Source: a bacterium C-53 (GTDB taxonomy: Bacteria > Bacillota > Clostridia > Lachnospirales > Lachnospiraceae). Taken from it: a stretch of 64,000 bases of DNA. A model generated the notes under the pieces. It made no database searches. It was not told where the DNA came from and saw nothing but the letters and a program-made list of their open reading frames with translations. This document shows, one piece after another, positions 9,170 to 17,631 of this stretch. How positions within the stretch are numbered: the first letter of the stretch is position 1; each line of letters starts with the position of its first letter. The stretch is from contig RAZD01000016.1 of NCBI GenBank assembly GCA_003612525.1, positions 1 to 64,000 on the forward strand, given 5' to 3'. The position numbers were made by a program, and so were the translations under genes.

Positions 9170-9447
9170 AACTTTCCCGATACGAGCAGGAAACGATTGT
9201 CAATTATAACGCAGGAGAACAGACCGCCACCCTCTACACAAGGGATAAGGCGGTCATGCGGAAACTTGACACGCTTGTTGCCGACTTCCCCGACACATAC
9301 AAGCTGACAGGGCAGGATGAGGTATCTAAGACCTATTCCTTTCCGAAGTCTTATGTCAGCTACCGCAAGCCGAGGGCAGTCAGCACCGAGCAGAGGGAAC
9401 GGGCAAGGCAGATGATGATTGCAAAGAATAGGGCAAAGGAAGTTTAA
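9166..9447 (+). CDS. Small conserved mobile-element protein (paralogue of 19340-19630)
   Basis: A 93-residue basic protein. Its pattern EQETIVNYN...YT-D---M-KLD-L...P...VS-R-P matches the 96-residue product of the host ICE at 19340. Both follow another mobile-element gene with overlapping start and stop, and neither carries a recognisable catalytic motif. A nucleic-acid-binding or regulatory role is only a guess from the Lys/Arg-rich C terminus. Confidence 0.7.
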   Translation: MKLSRYEQETIVNYNAGEQTATLYTRDKAVMRKLDTLVADFPDTYKLTGQDEVSKTYSFPKSYVSYRKPRAVSTEQRERARQMMIAKNRAKEV

Positions 9448-9500
9448 GCAAAATTTAATGGAATTGTGTGGGTGTTTGTGATAAAATAAGGGAATTGAAC

Positions 9501-9528
9501 AATTGAATAAATTAGGATTTATTCAATT
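9501..9528 (+). promoter_or_regulatory. Leader inverted repeat before the kinase gene
   Basis: AATTGAATAAA (9501-9511) and TTTATTCAATT (9518-9528) form a perfect 11-bp inverted repeat with a six-base spacer, ending four bases before the kinase ribosome site (TTGGAGGAG). It could be an operator or an RNA leader stem. Confidence 0.5.
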
Positions 9529-9547
9529 AGATTGGAGGAGTAATCAA

Positions 9548-10063
9548 ATGATTATTTTGGTAACAGGAGCATCTCATACAGGTAAGACAGTACTTGCTCA
9601 AAAACTACTTGAAAAATATAAATACCCTTATTTATGCATAGACCATTTAAAAATGGGGTTGATTCGTAGTGGGAATACTATACTTACCCCTGTTAGTGAT
9701 GAAAAAGCACTAACAGATTATTTATGGCCTATTGTGTCTGAAATGATAAAAACAGCTATTGAGAATGAGCAGAATCTTATTGTAGAAGGATGTTATATTC
9801 CTTTTGAGTGGTCGAAAGATTTTGGAACGGAGTATTTGAAAAATATAAAATATTATTGCTTAGTTATGAGCAATAAATATATTATGAATCATTTTGGTGA
9901 TATAAAAAAGTATGCAAGTATTGTGGAAAATAGAATGGATGATGAGAGCTGTACGATAGAAACAGTACTCCGAGATAATGCCAAGATATTAGAACAGTGT
10001 CAAATTTACAAGGTTAACTATCTTCTTATTGATGATGAATATCAAGTTGACATTGAACTATAA
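9548..10063 (+). CDS. P-loop kinase of adenylate-kinase/small-molecule kinase type
   Basis: 171 residues from ATG 9548, chosen because TTGGAGGAG lies just upstream; a longer TTG frame from 9503 would run through the inverted repeat. Walker A is VTGASHTGKTVLAQ at residues 5-18, followed by a conserved-looking YLCIDHLKMG and a later LIVEGCYIPFEW. The fold should be an NMP-kinase-like P-loop kinase. The substrate is unknown. It sits 20 bases before the ANT(6)-type gene with matching low GC, so they were probably acquired together. A modifying kinase for a drug or metabolite is possible but unproven. Confidence 0.65.
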   Translation: MIILVTGASHTGKTVLAQKLLEKYKYPYLCIDHLKMGLIRSGNTILTPVSDEKALTDYLWPIVSEMIKTAIENEQNLIVEGCYIPFEWSKDFGTEYLKNIKYYCLVMSNKYIMNHFGDIKKYASIVENRMDDESCTIETVLRDNAKILEQCQIYKVNYLLIDDEYQVDIEL

Positions 10064-10083
10064 ATTGTAGGGAGGGAATGAAA

Positions 10084-10950
10084 ATGCGCACAGAGGCAGA
10101 AATGATATCTTTGATAAAAGATATTGCTTTTAAGGAAGAAAATATTAGGGCTGCATATATTGAAGGCTCTCGTACAAATCCAAATGCTCCAAAGGATATT
10201 TTTCAAGATTATGATATTGTGTATATTGTAACAACTACAAAACCATTTCGTGAAGACAAGGAATGGATAAATAATTTTGGCAAGATTTTGTACATGCATT
10301 ATCCCGAGGATAATGTGTTTTATCCATCGGATGTAGAGAATTGTTATGGTTGGCAGATACAATTTGCAGATGGAAATAGGATGGACTTACATGTATGTAC
10401 CAAAGAAAATGCTCTTGCAAATCTTGAATTGTATCAAATATTAGTGGATAAAGATGGCATTGTGCCATATCCACAAGAAACCACGGATGAAAGATACTGG
10501 GTCAAAGAGCCTAGGGAAATTGAATTTAAATGTACTTGTTCAGATTTTTGGTGGTGCTTGAATAATGTGGCAAAAGGATTATGGCGTAATGAACTTCCTT
10601 ATGCTATGGATGTGATAAATTTCGTCTTGAGACCGCATTTAAAACGCCTGTTAGAATGGAAAATGGGTATAGAAAATAATTTTTCTGTTAGTGCAGGAAA
10701 GTCCTGTAAATATTTCAAAAAATATTTACAGGAAGAAACGTATAGACAATTTCTTGCAACATACTCCATCGCAGAAATTGAATCAATATGGAATTCTGTT
10801 TTTGAAATGTGTGATTTATTTCAAAGTACGGCGGTAGAACTTAGTAAAAAACAGAAATTTGTATACGATTTTGAACAAGCGGAAAATAGCTTGAGTTTTT
10901 TGCATCATGTAAGGAAACTACCAGCTAATGCAAAAGAAATATATCCATAA
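10084..10950 (+). CDS. Aminoglycoside 6-adenylyltransferase, ANT(6)-type (AadE/AadK-like)
   Basis: 288 residues from ATG 10084 (GGAGGG at 10071-10076; the ATG at 10078 is too close to it). The nucleotidyltransferase signature is plain: EGSRTNPNAPKDIFQDYDIVYIV, with GSR and the Asp pair binding ATP and metal, then later WWCLNNVAKGLWR and ENNFSVSAGKSCKY blocks typical of ANT(6). The family adenylates streptomycin at position 6. Length is normal (family ~285-302). Divergence from the AadE alleles I remember is considerable, so streptomycin resistance is likely but not certain. Confidence 0.85.
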   Translation: MRTEAEMISLIKDIAFKEENIRAAYIEGSRTNPNAPKDIFQDYDIVYIVTTTKPFREDKEWINNFGKILYMHYPEDNVFYPSDVENCYGWQIQFADGNRMDLHVCTKENALANLELYQILVDKDGIVPYPQETTDERYWVKEPREIEFKCTCSDFWWCLNNVAKGLWRNELPYAMDVINFVLRPHLKRLLEWKMGIENNFSVSAGKSCKYFKKYLQEETYRQFLATYSIAEIESIWNSVFEMCDLFQSTAVELSKKQKFVYDFEQAENSLSFLHHVRKLPANAKEIYP

Positions 10951-11020
10951 TTTTACTCAAGGAATTCCAATTTGTCGGGGAAAAATTAAGAAATAAAAAA
11001 ATTGAATATTGTTTACCTTT

Positions 11021-11060
11021 AGGTAGCGATTATCTTAACAGACAATCAGCTACCTTTTTT
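11021..11060 (+). terminator. Rho-independent terminator after ANT(6)-type gene
   Basis: AGGTAGC (11021-11027) pairs with GCTACCT (11049-11055), followed by a T-run to 11060. It closes the kinase/ANT(6) transcription unit. Confidence 0.7.
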
Positions 11061-11106
11061 AATTTCAGAAACTAATAACACAGCACAGAAAGAACGAGGT
11101 ATCAAG

Positions 11107-11448
11107 ATGATCGAGAGCAAAAATGACACAAGTAAAAACTTAGAAAAAGCATTACAGGTATTACAACAGGCAAAACAGCGTGTAGCCAACGAAAAGAAAA
11201 AGCAGAATGAGAAGAAACGCAAAGCCGAGAACCACCACAAGTACATCATGGGCGGTATTGTCGTGAAGTATCTCCCCGACTGCTACCGCTATGACGAGGG
11301 CGAGTTAAACCGTATCTTATCGGTTGCCTTGCAGACAAGGGAGTGTCAGCAGATTATCTCTAAAATCAAAGCGGAAAGCCGAGAAACCACTCCCTCACAA
11401 TCCAATCCCACCAATGCCGAAAATGAAAGCGAGGGCGGTACGGAATGA
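11107..11448 (+). CDS. DUF3847-type mobilisation accessory protein
   Basis: 113 residues: a Lys/Gln/Glu-rich coiled coil (about 8-45), then a small domain around GGIVVKYLPDCYRYDEGELNRIL. Proteins of this type precede MobA/MobL relaxases in clostridial mobilisable elements and are thought to help the relaxosome, in the manner of MobC. It is followed by about 300 bp of inverted repeats and the relaxase gene. Confidence 0.65.
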   Translation: MIESKNDTSKNLEKALQVLQQAKQRVANEKKKQNEKKRKAENHHKYIMGGIVVKYLPDCYRYDEGELNRILSVALQTRECQQIISKIKAESRETTPSQSNPTNAENESEGGTE

Positions 11449-11469
11449 CAAAGGCGAGGACACTGGAAA

Positions 11470-11740
11470 GCCGAGGTAACGTATTCACCCCGTTTACGGG
11501 GTGCGCACAGATATACCACCAGAGGTGGTATGTGCGCTCTCCGAGGGGCAAGTTTCACTTGCATGGACTCCTGCGGAGGGCGTTGTCTGTCTTGCGACAG
11601 CCAAAAGGGGAAACGACAATTCCCCTTCGCAAGCTGCGCTTGCTACCCTTTAGTGAACTTTGCGTTCAGACAAAAGCCAAAGTGCGGCTTTTATCTGCCC
11701 ACAAAGTCTATCCATGCACCCCACTACCCTATCGGCAGAA
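11470..11740 (+). other. Candidate oriT: inverted-repeat cluster upstream of relaxase
   Basis: This gap before the relaxase is packed with short inverted repeats: ACCCCGTTTACGGGGT (about 11486-11501), a larger stem pairing GCGCACA with TGTGCGC around TACCACCAGAGGTGGTA (about 11502-11536), and GCAAGTTTCACTTGC. Relaxases of the MobQ group nick next to such repeats just upstream of their own genes. A 105-codon ORF spans it but looks like an accident of the repeats. Confidence 0.5.
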
Positions 11741-11754
11741 TGTAGGTGTTGCGT

Positions 11755-13344
11755 ATGGGTAATATCACGAAACAGGCAAGCACACGTTTTTCCATAGTCA
11801 AGCGGAGCAAGGGGCAGTCGGCAGTTGAGAAAGCGTCCTATATCAGCAGGAGTGTTCTTGTCAGCGAGTTTGACGGGAAGACCTACCGCCCCAAATACCA
11901 TGAGGATTTAGTCCACAGCGAAATCACTCTCCCACCCAATGCGCCCAAAGAGTATGCAGACCGAGCCACTTTATGGAACGCTGTTGAACTGTCAGAGAAA
12001 GGACAGAAATCACAGCTTGCGAGAATGTTAAAAGCGTCACTCCCCAACGAATGGAGTTATGAACTTGCGGAGGAAGTTGTGAGGGATTATGTGCAGAGAA
12101 ACTTTGTTGATAAAGGTATGTGCGCTGACTGGGCAATCCATGACAGCGAGAACGATAGAGGACAACGTAATCTCCATATCCATGTTTTACTCACTATGCG
12201 CCCTCTCACTGAAAACGGGGAATGGGGAACGAAACAGAAGAAGATTTATGACCTTGACGAAAACGGCGAAAAGATACCAGTGATTGATAAAAAGACAGGT
12301 CAGCAGAAAGTTGACAAGCGGAACAGGAAACAATGGAAATGCCACACCGCCGACAGCACAGACTGGAACAGCAAGGAAAACGCCAAAATGTGGCGCAAGG
12401 ATTTAGCCGATACAATCAATGCCACCAATGAGCAGTTAGGGATTGCGGTACATTGGGAACACCGTTCTTTTAAGGAACAGGGGATTGACCGAGAGCCGAC
12501 TATCCATATCGGGGCGGTTGCCAATGCTTTAGAGCGCAAGGGAATACAGACCGAGAGGGGCAACATCAATCGGGAAATCATTAAGAACAATATGCTGTTG
12601 GAACAGGCGAAAGAAATGCTCATGCTTGCAAAGCAGGAACTTCACAGCGCACAGTACGCAACGTACAAAAGTACGCAGATTAAAAATGCGGCGGTCAGCG
12701 TGAAGAATGAAGTTACGGAAATGATTGCAAAAATGAGGGAGCGCAAAGGCAGATTAGACTTGCCGATTGTCAGCGGAAAACACCTTAGAAAAATATCCGA
12801 CAGAACCGCCTTGCAGTCAGCCGACAATGCGGAGAAATTTATCACGACAAGGAAGATAGACAGCTTTGAGAGCCTTGCAAAATTCACATCGGATAAAGAA
12901 CAGAGATACCAACAGCTTCTAACGGTACATCTTTCAAAGGGGCAGAAACTAAACCGATTAAAAGAACTGTCAAAAATGTATGCCCTGTATGCGCCAATCC
13001 AAGCCACCTATAAGGAGAGCCAGTCACTAAAAGGATTTGCAAAAATGAAATTCGATAAGGAGCATAAAGACAGCTTATCGAAGTACCCCGAATTAAAGGA
13101 GCATATGCAGAGCCTTTTACAGAACGGCGAGAAGATAACGCCGAAACAATGGAAAGCCGAGATACAGTCTTTGCAATCTGAGTATGACAGTATCGGCAAG
13201 GAGCAGACCAAGACCGCCACAGAATTAGCGTATGCGGAGGTAATCAGCTATAACAAAAAGAACCTTGCGAGGGAGCTTCAGAACGAGAGCCGGCAGCAAA
13301 ACAGACAACAAAACAAGACCAAGCGAAGGGAGGAAGAAATTTAA
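11755..13344 (+). CDS. MobA/MobL (MobQ-group) relaxase
   Basis: 529 residues from ATG 11755 (MGNITKQASTRFS); the GTG at 11746 is upstream in frame. The N-terminal relaxase domain has the HUH-type metal motif in RNLHIHVLLTMRP near residue 145 and an early conserved SAVEKASYIS block. The C-terminal half is a long Lys/Glu/Gln-rich helical region. It should nick oriT and lead strand transfer using another element's secretion system, plausibly that of the ICE it sits in. The frame is intact. Confidence 0.9.
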   Translation: MGNITKQASTRFSIVKRSKGQSAVEKASYISRSVLVSEFDGKTYRPKYHEDLVHSEITLPPNAPKEYADRATLWNAVELSEKGQKSQLARMLKASLPNEWSYELAEEVVRDYVQRNFVDKGMCADWAIHDSENDRGQRNLHIHVLLTMRPLTENGEWGTKQKKIYDLDENGEKIPVIDKKTGQQKVDKRNRKQWKCHTADSTDWNSKENAKMWRKDLADTINATNEQLGIAVHWEHRSFKEQGIDREPTIHIGAVANALERKGIQTERGNINREIIKNNMLLEQAKEMLMLAKQELHSAQYATYKSTQIKNAAVSVKNEVTEMIAKMRERKGRLDLPIVSGKHLRKISDRTALQSADNAEKFITTRKIDSFESLAKFTSDKEQRYQQLLTVHLSKGQKLNRLKELSKMYALYAPIQATYKESQSLKGFAKMKFDKEHKDSLSKYPELKEHMQSLLQNGEKITPKQWKAEIQSLQSEYDSIGKEQTKTATELAYAEVISYNKKNLARELQNESRQQNRQQNKTKRREEEI

Positions 13345-13422
13345 TGGAAATCTGATAGAAATATGAGTATGATTGTGGTATTCTATTGGAGGTACAAATT
13401 GAGATTTGAATAGGAGAAACAT

Positions 13423-13770
13423 ATGATACAAAAAGTAAATTTGAAAGAGAATGTAAATGCGATTGATGAACTGTTCCTCTATAAGAGAGTGGGTACATTA
13501 AATAATCATATGTTAAATGTATTGCAAGCAGAACATAGAACTTTAGATTTTCATATACACGAAAATTCTGATGAACTTTTCTACTGTATTGAGGGAGAAT
13601 TTGATATTGAGTTTGAGGACGGATTAACACATTTATGTGAGGGAGATTTTATAATAATTCCTAAAGGAACAAAACATCGTCCAATATGTAACGAATTGGT
13701 CAAATGCCTGTTGATTGAAGTTGAGGGAACTCTCAATCAAGAAAATACGGGTGGAACATATACAGGGTAA
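13423..13770 (+). CDS. Single-domain cupin protein
   Basis: 115 residues with a classic cupin: HIHENSDELFYCIEGEFDIEFEDG (motif 1 with His/His/Glu metal ligands) and GDFIIIPKGTKHRP (motif 2 with His). ATG 13423 has TAGGAGA upstream. Its low GC matches the kinase and ANT(6)-type genes, marking it as cargo. Such small cupins bind metal and may act as isomerases, dioxygenases or sensors; the substrate cannot be read from sequence. Confidence 0.75.
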   Translation: MIQKVNLKENVNAIDELFLYKRVGTLNNHMLNVLQAEHRTLDFHIHENSDELFYCIEGEFDIEFEDGLTHLCEGDFIIIPKGTKHRPICNELVKCLLIEVEGTLNQENTGGTYTG

Positions 13771-13846
13771 GCAAATATAATAGCGACAAATTTTAGTTTT
13801 TTAATAACCATTACAACAATCACAACTAAATAGGTAACACAGCGTC

Positions 13847-13880
13847 AGAGCGCATAGAAACCAGTCTATGCGCTCTATTT
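13847..13880 (+). terminator. Terminator after cupin gene
   Basis: AGAGCGCATAGA (13847-13858) and TCTATGCGCTCT (13865-13876) form a perfect 12-bp stem followed by ATTTTC, separating cargo from the tnpW-recombinase unit. Confidence 0.65.
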
Positions 13881-13900
13881 TCATGTAAAGGAGCAGATTT

Positions 13901-14074
13901 ATGAGCAAAGACAGCAACACACAGCATAGAGCCAGCCGACAGCACCCACCCACAAAAATAATTGTGGAAAGGCATTATGTAGGCACTGAAAAAATGGAAA
14001 CAATATTCAAGCGGATAGCCGAGGAACAGATAACAAAAAAGGTTAAGGAAAAAGCGGAAAACAGCGTGAATTAA
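13901..14074 (+). CDS. TnpW-family transposon protein
   Basis: 57 residues (MSKDSNTQHRAS...), with AAAGGAG before ATG 13901. The middle reads IVERHYVGTEKMETIFKRI, typical of the small TnpW protein beside TnpX-type recombinases. Its role is unknown; position just upstream of the recombinase suggests a regulator or excision helper. Confidence 0.7.
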   Translation: MSKDSNTQHRASRQHPPTKIIVERHYVGTEKMETIFKRIAEEQITKKVKEKAENSVN

Positions 14075-14146
14075 CACTGGAAACGGAAAAGGGAATATAG
14101 TATAATATGGGTTAAGAGGAAGTCCCTTTTCATCAAGGAGGACGAC

Positions 14147-15784
14147 ATGAAAAGGGCAAAACTGAATAACGACAAAATCACTGCTTTATATTGCAGGCTT
14201 TCCAAAGATGACGGCACGAACAACGAGAGCATGAGTATCAGCACACAGAAAACCATGCTGAAAGATTACGCAAAGCGCAACGGTTTTCTGAACTGCCAGT
14301 TCTACGTTGATGACGGTTACAGCGGTACAAACTACGACCGCCCCGCTTTCCGACAGCTTATCGAGGACATACAGGACGGGGAAGTGTCAACGCTCATCAC
14401 AAAAGACCTGTCACGTTTGGGGAGGAATTATCTTGAAACGGGTACTTATATCGAGGTATTTTTCCCTAATCATAACGTGCGGTACATTGCAATCAATGAC
14501 GGGGTGGACTCCATAAACAACGCACAAATGGACATTACACCATTCCGCAACATCATCAATGAAATGTACGCAAAGGACACGTCAAGGAAAATCAAGAGCG
14601 CACTCCACGCAAGGAGAATGCAGGGCAAGTATATGGCTACCACCGCCCCATTTGGTTATCAGAAAGACGAGAAAGACCATAACCACCTTGTCATTGATGA
14701 AGTGACCGCACCCGTTGTGGAACTGATTTTCTCAATCGCCGAGGAGGGTGTGGGGCTTCACACTATCTGTAACCGCTTGCGTAAGGCGAAAGTGCTGAAA
14801 CCGAGTTTCTATAAAAAGGAACTGTTTGAGCGTTTTATGGACGAGGAAAAAATGTATGACTGGGATACTGCCTATGTCAGCCAGATATTGCACAATCCCG
14901 TCTATGCAGGAAACCTTACTGTTGCGGACAAACCAACTAAGACCATGCGTTCCAAGAAAAGACAGTATATCCCATATGCGGAGCGTGAAATCATCTATGG
15001 CACGCATGAGCCGATTATCGAACAGAACCGTTGGAACAACGTGCAGAAGATTTTACAGAGCAGACCGCCCGTTATCGGGGAAAGTTCAAGCGGATATGAC
15101 AACATTTTCCGAGGGATTATCAAATGCGCTGATTGTGGGAGTGCCATGCTTGCCAAAGTGGAACAGAAAAGAAAGCGTAACAATGTATTAGACAAGACTT
15201 TCTACTGCTGTACCAAATACCGCAAGTTCGGGAAAGAGGGTTGTTCATCACACACCATTGAGGCGAGGACGGTTCACGAAGTTGTGCTTGCGGACATTCA
15301 GAAACACGCAGGACAGGCACTGACGGACAGGAAAGCAATGGTAACGGAAATTGCGGAGCGTCTTAATCTTCAACTGTCAGCGGACAAGGAACAGCAGAAA
15401 AAGGAATTAAGGCAATGTAAACAGCGAGTGTCGGAGATTGAAAACCTGTATGCCAAACTGTACGAGGACTTGACAAGGGAACTGCTGACCGAAAAGCGTT
15501 TCCAAATGCTGTCGGCAAGGTATGACAGCGAGCAGGAAGAACTGACAGCCAAGATAAAGGAACTTGAAAAAAGTGCCATAGCGGACAAGGAGCAGTTATC
15601 TTCCATAGAGCAGTTTGCGGAGCAGATAAGCGATTATGCAGGAATAACAAAACTCAATTTTAAGATAATCAATCAACTGATAGAAAAAATTCTTGTTTCT
15701 GAACCCGTAGAAGTTGACGGGCAGAAAATTCAACGACTTACTATCCATTATAAGTTCATAGGGGCATTGGAAACCCTTGAATAA
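14147..15784 (+). CDS. Large serine recombinase (TnpX type)
   Basis: 545 residues. The resolvase catalytic domain starts ITALYCRLSKDD with nucleophile Ser19, and TKDLSRLGRNYLETG is the conserved arginine block. The recombinase domain follows (KSALHARRMQGKYMATTAPFGY), then a zinc ribbon (CADCGSAM...CTKYRKFG) and a C-terminal coiled coil near residues 410-500. ATG 14147 has AAGGAGG upstream. It ends 38 bp from the element's right end. It should integrate and excise this element at GA dinucleotides, matching the GA at both junctions. Confidence 0.92.
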   Translation: MKRAKLNNDKITALYCRLSKDDGTNNESMSISTQKTMLKDYAKRNGFLNCQFYVDDGYSGTNYDRPAFRQLIEDIQDGEVSTLITKDLSRLGRNYLETGTYIEVFFPNHNVRYIAINDGVDSINNAQMDITPFRNIINEMYAKDTSRKIKSALHARRMQGKYMATTAPFGYQKDEKDHNHLVIDEVTAPVVELIFSIAEEGVGLHTICNRLRKAKVLKPSFYKKELFERFMDEEKMYDWDTAYVSQILHNPVYAGNLTVADKPTKTMRSKKRQYIPYAEREIIYGTHEPIIEQNRWNNVQKILQSRPPVIGESSSGYDNIFRGIIKCADCGSAMLAKVEQKRKRNNVLDKTFYCCTKYRKFGKEGCSSHTIEARTVHEVVLADIQKHAGQALTDRKAMVTEIAERLNLQLSADKEQQKKELRQCKQRVSEIENLYAKLYEDLTRELLTEKRFQMLSARYDSEQEELTAKIKELEKSAIADKEQLSSIEQFAEQISDYAGITKLNFKIINQLIEKILVSEPVEVDGQKIQRLTIHYKFIGALETLE

Positions 15785-15812
15785 TGGATATTTTCTAAGT
15801 CACCTATTCCAA

Positions 15813-15822
15813 CTATCCAACA
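15813..15822 (-). repeat. Right inverted terminal repeat of nested element
   Basis: CTATCCAACA, the exact inverse of 8299-8308, followed directly by GA (15823-15824) and the resumed topB frame. Confidence 0.8.
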
Positions 15823-17631
15823 GACGCGGGACGGGAGGGCGAACTGATTTTCCGCAACGTCTATGAGCTGGCGGGGTGTAAAAAGCCCATGAAGCGGCTC
15901 TGGATTTCCAGCATGGAGGATTCGGCAATCCGGGAGGGCTTTGAAAACCTCCGCCCCGGCGCGGACTATGACGGTCTGCATCAGGCGGCGCTCTGCCGCG
16001 CCAAGGCCGACTGGCTGGTGGGCATCAACGCTACCCGGCTGTTTTCGGTGCTGTACCGCCGGACCCTCAACATCGGGCGGGTTATGTCCCCTACACTGGC
16101 CCTTATCGTCCAGCGGGAAGCAGAGATTGAAGCCTTCCAGCCGGAGCCGTTCTATACGGTGGCGCTGGAACTGCCCGGATTTACCGCTGTGGGGGCGCGG
16201 ATGAAAGACAAAACCGCCGCGAAAGAGCTGCAAACCGCCTGCCGGGGCGGTTCTGCGGTGGTGAAGCAGGCGCAGCGGAAAGAGAAGTCCGAAAAGCCGC
16301 CCGCCCTTTATGACCTGACCACCTTACAGCGGGACGCCAACCGCCTGCTGGGGTTTACCGCCCAGCAAACGCTGGACTATCTGCAAAACCTCTATGAGAA
16401 AAAGCTGTGTACTTATCCCCGGACGGACAGCCGGTATCTGACCTCGGATATGGCGGAGGGCCTGCCGGTGCTGGTCAACCTCACAGCCAATGCCATGCCG
16501 TTCCGAAAGGGGATCGGCATTACCTGCAACCCGGAGGCGGTCATCAACGATAAGAAAGTGACCGACCACCATGCGGTGATCCCCACCCGCAATCTTCGGG
16601 ATGCGGATTTGTCCGCCCTCCCTGTGGGGGAAAAAGCGGTGTTGGAGCTGGTGGCCGCAAGGCTGCTGTGCGCGGTGGCGGAACCCCATCTCTACGAGGA
16701 AACCGCCGCCACGCTGGTCTGCGCCGGTCAGGAGTTTGCCGCAAAAGGGAAAACCATTCAGCGCCCCGGCTGGCGCAGGCTGGATTCCGCTTATCACGCC
16801 GGTCTGAAAAATGCTCCGGAGCCGGAGGAAAGACCAGAGGAAAAGACACTGCCGGAACTCTCCGAGGGACAATCTTTGTCCGTTTCCAATGCCTCCGTCA
16901 AGGAGGGGAAAACCAGCCCGCCAAAACATTTCACCGAAGATACTCTGCTGTCGGCTATGGAGAACGCCGGTAAAGAAGATATGCCGGATACTGCCGAGCG
17001 CAAGGGATTGGGTACGCCCGCCACCCGCGCCGGGATTCTGGAAAAGCTGGCCTCCACCGGTTTTCTGGAACGGAAAAAGAGCAAAAAGACGGTCCAGCTG
17101 ATGCCCTCCCGCGACGCGCGTTCCCTCATTACGGTTCTGCCGGAGCAGCTGCAATCCCCGCTGCTCACCGCCGAGTGGGAGTACCGGCTGGGCGAGATTG
17201 AGCGCGGCGAGCTTTCCCCGGAGGAGTTTCTGTCCGGGATTTACGCCATGCTGCGGGAGCTGGCGGCAACCTATCAGGTGGTTAAGGGGACCGAGTACCT
17301 GTTCTCCCCGCCCCGCGAAGCAGTAGGCAGATGCCCCCGGTGCGGCGGTGAGGTTACAGAATCGCAAAAGGGATTTTTCTGCCAAAGCGAAACTTGCAGA
17401 TTTGCCATCTGGAAAGACAGCAAGTGGTGGAGCGCCAAGAAGAAACAGCCCACCAAGGCCATTGTCGCGGCCCTCTTAAAAGACGGGCGGGCAAGGCTCA
17501 CCGGCTGCTACTCGGAAAAAACCGGCAAAACCTATGACGCGGATGTGCTTTTGGAGGATACCGGCGAGTATGTGAACTTCAAGCTGGACTTTGGCGGCAA
17601 AGAAAAAAGCAACGGAGGAAAGAAAAATTGA
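15823..17631 (+). pseudogene. topB: topB 3' fragment (topoisomerase III body, no start)
   Basis: Resumes at DAGREGELIF in the phase needed to continue 7991-8296. About 602 residues carry the rest of TOPRIM, the catalytic tyrosine block (LCTYPRTDSRYL), and a C-terminal zinc-binding segment (CPRCGGEVTE...FFCQSETCRF). An in-frame ATG at 15889 exists, but a product from it would lack the first TOPRIM part. The stop overlaps the methyltransferase TTG start. In this family TopB supports ICE replication or transfer. Confidence 0.9.

Larger units (their letters stand above)
8297..15822. mobile_element. Integrative mobilisable element nested in topB
   Basis: A 7526-bp insertion bounded by GA at 8297-8298 and GA at 15823-15824. 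The ends are a perfect 10-bp inverted repeat (TGTTGGATAG 8299-8308, CTATCCAACA 15813-15822). One of the two GA copies is the duplicated crossover dinucleotide; removing the element restores topB exactly. It encodes its own large serine recombinase next to the right end, TnpW, a MobA/MobL relaxase with a DUF3847 partner, and resistance-type cargo. GC content is lower than the host ICE, and the cargo genes are lower still. Confidence 0.9.

Noticed and set aside
11445-11762. 105-codon plus-strand ORF between the DUF3847 gene and the relaxase
   Set aside because: It spans the dense inverted repeats, has no protein-like composition or family pattern, and the region is better explained as oriT.
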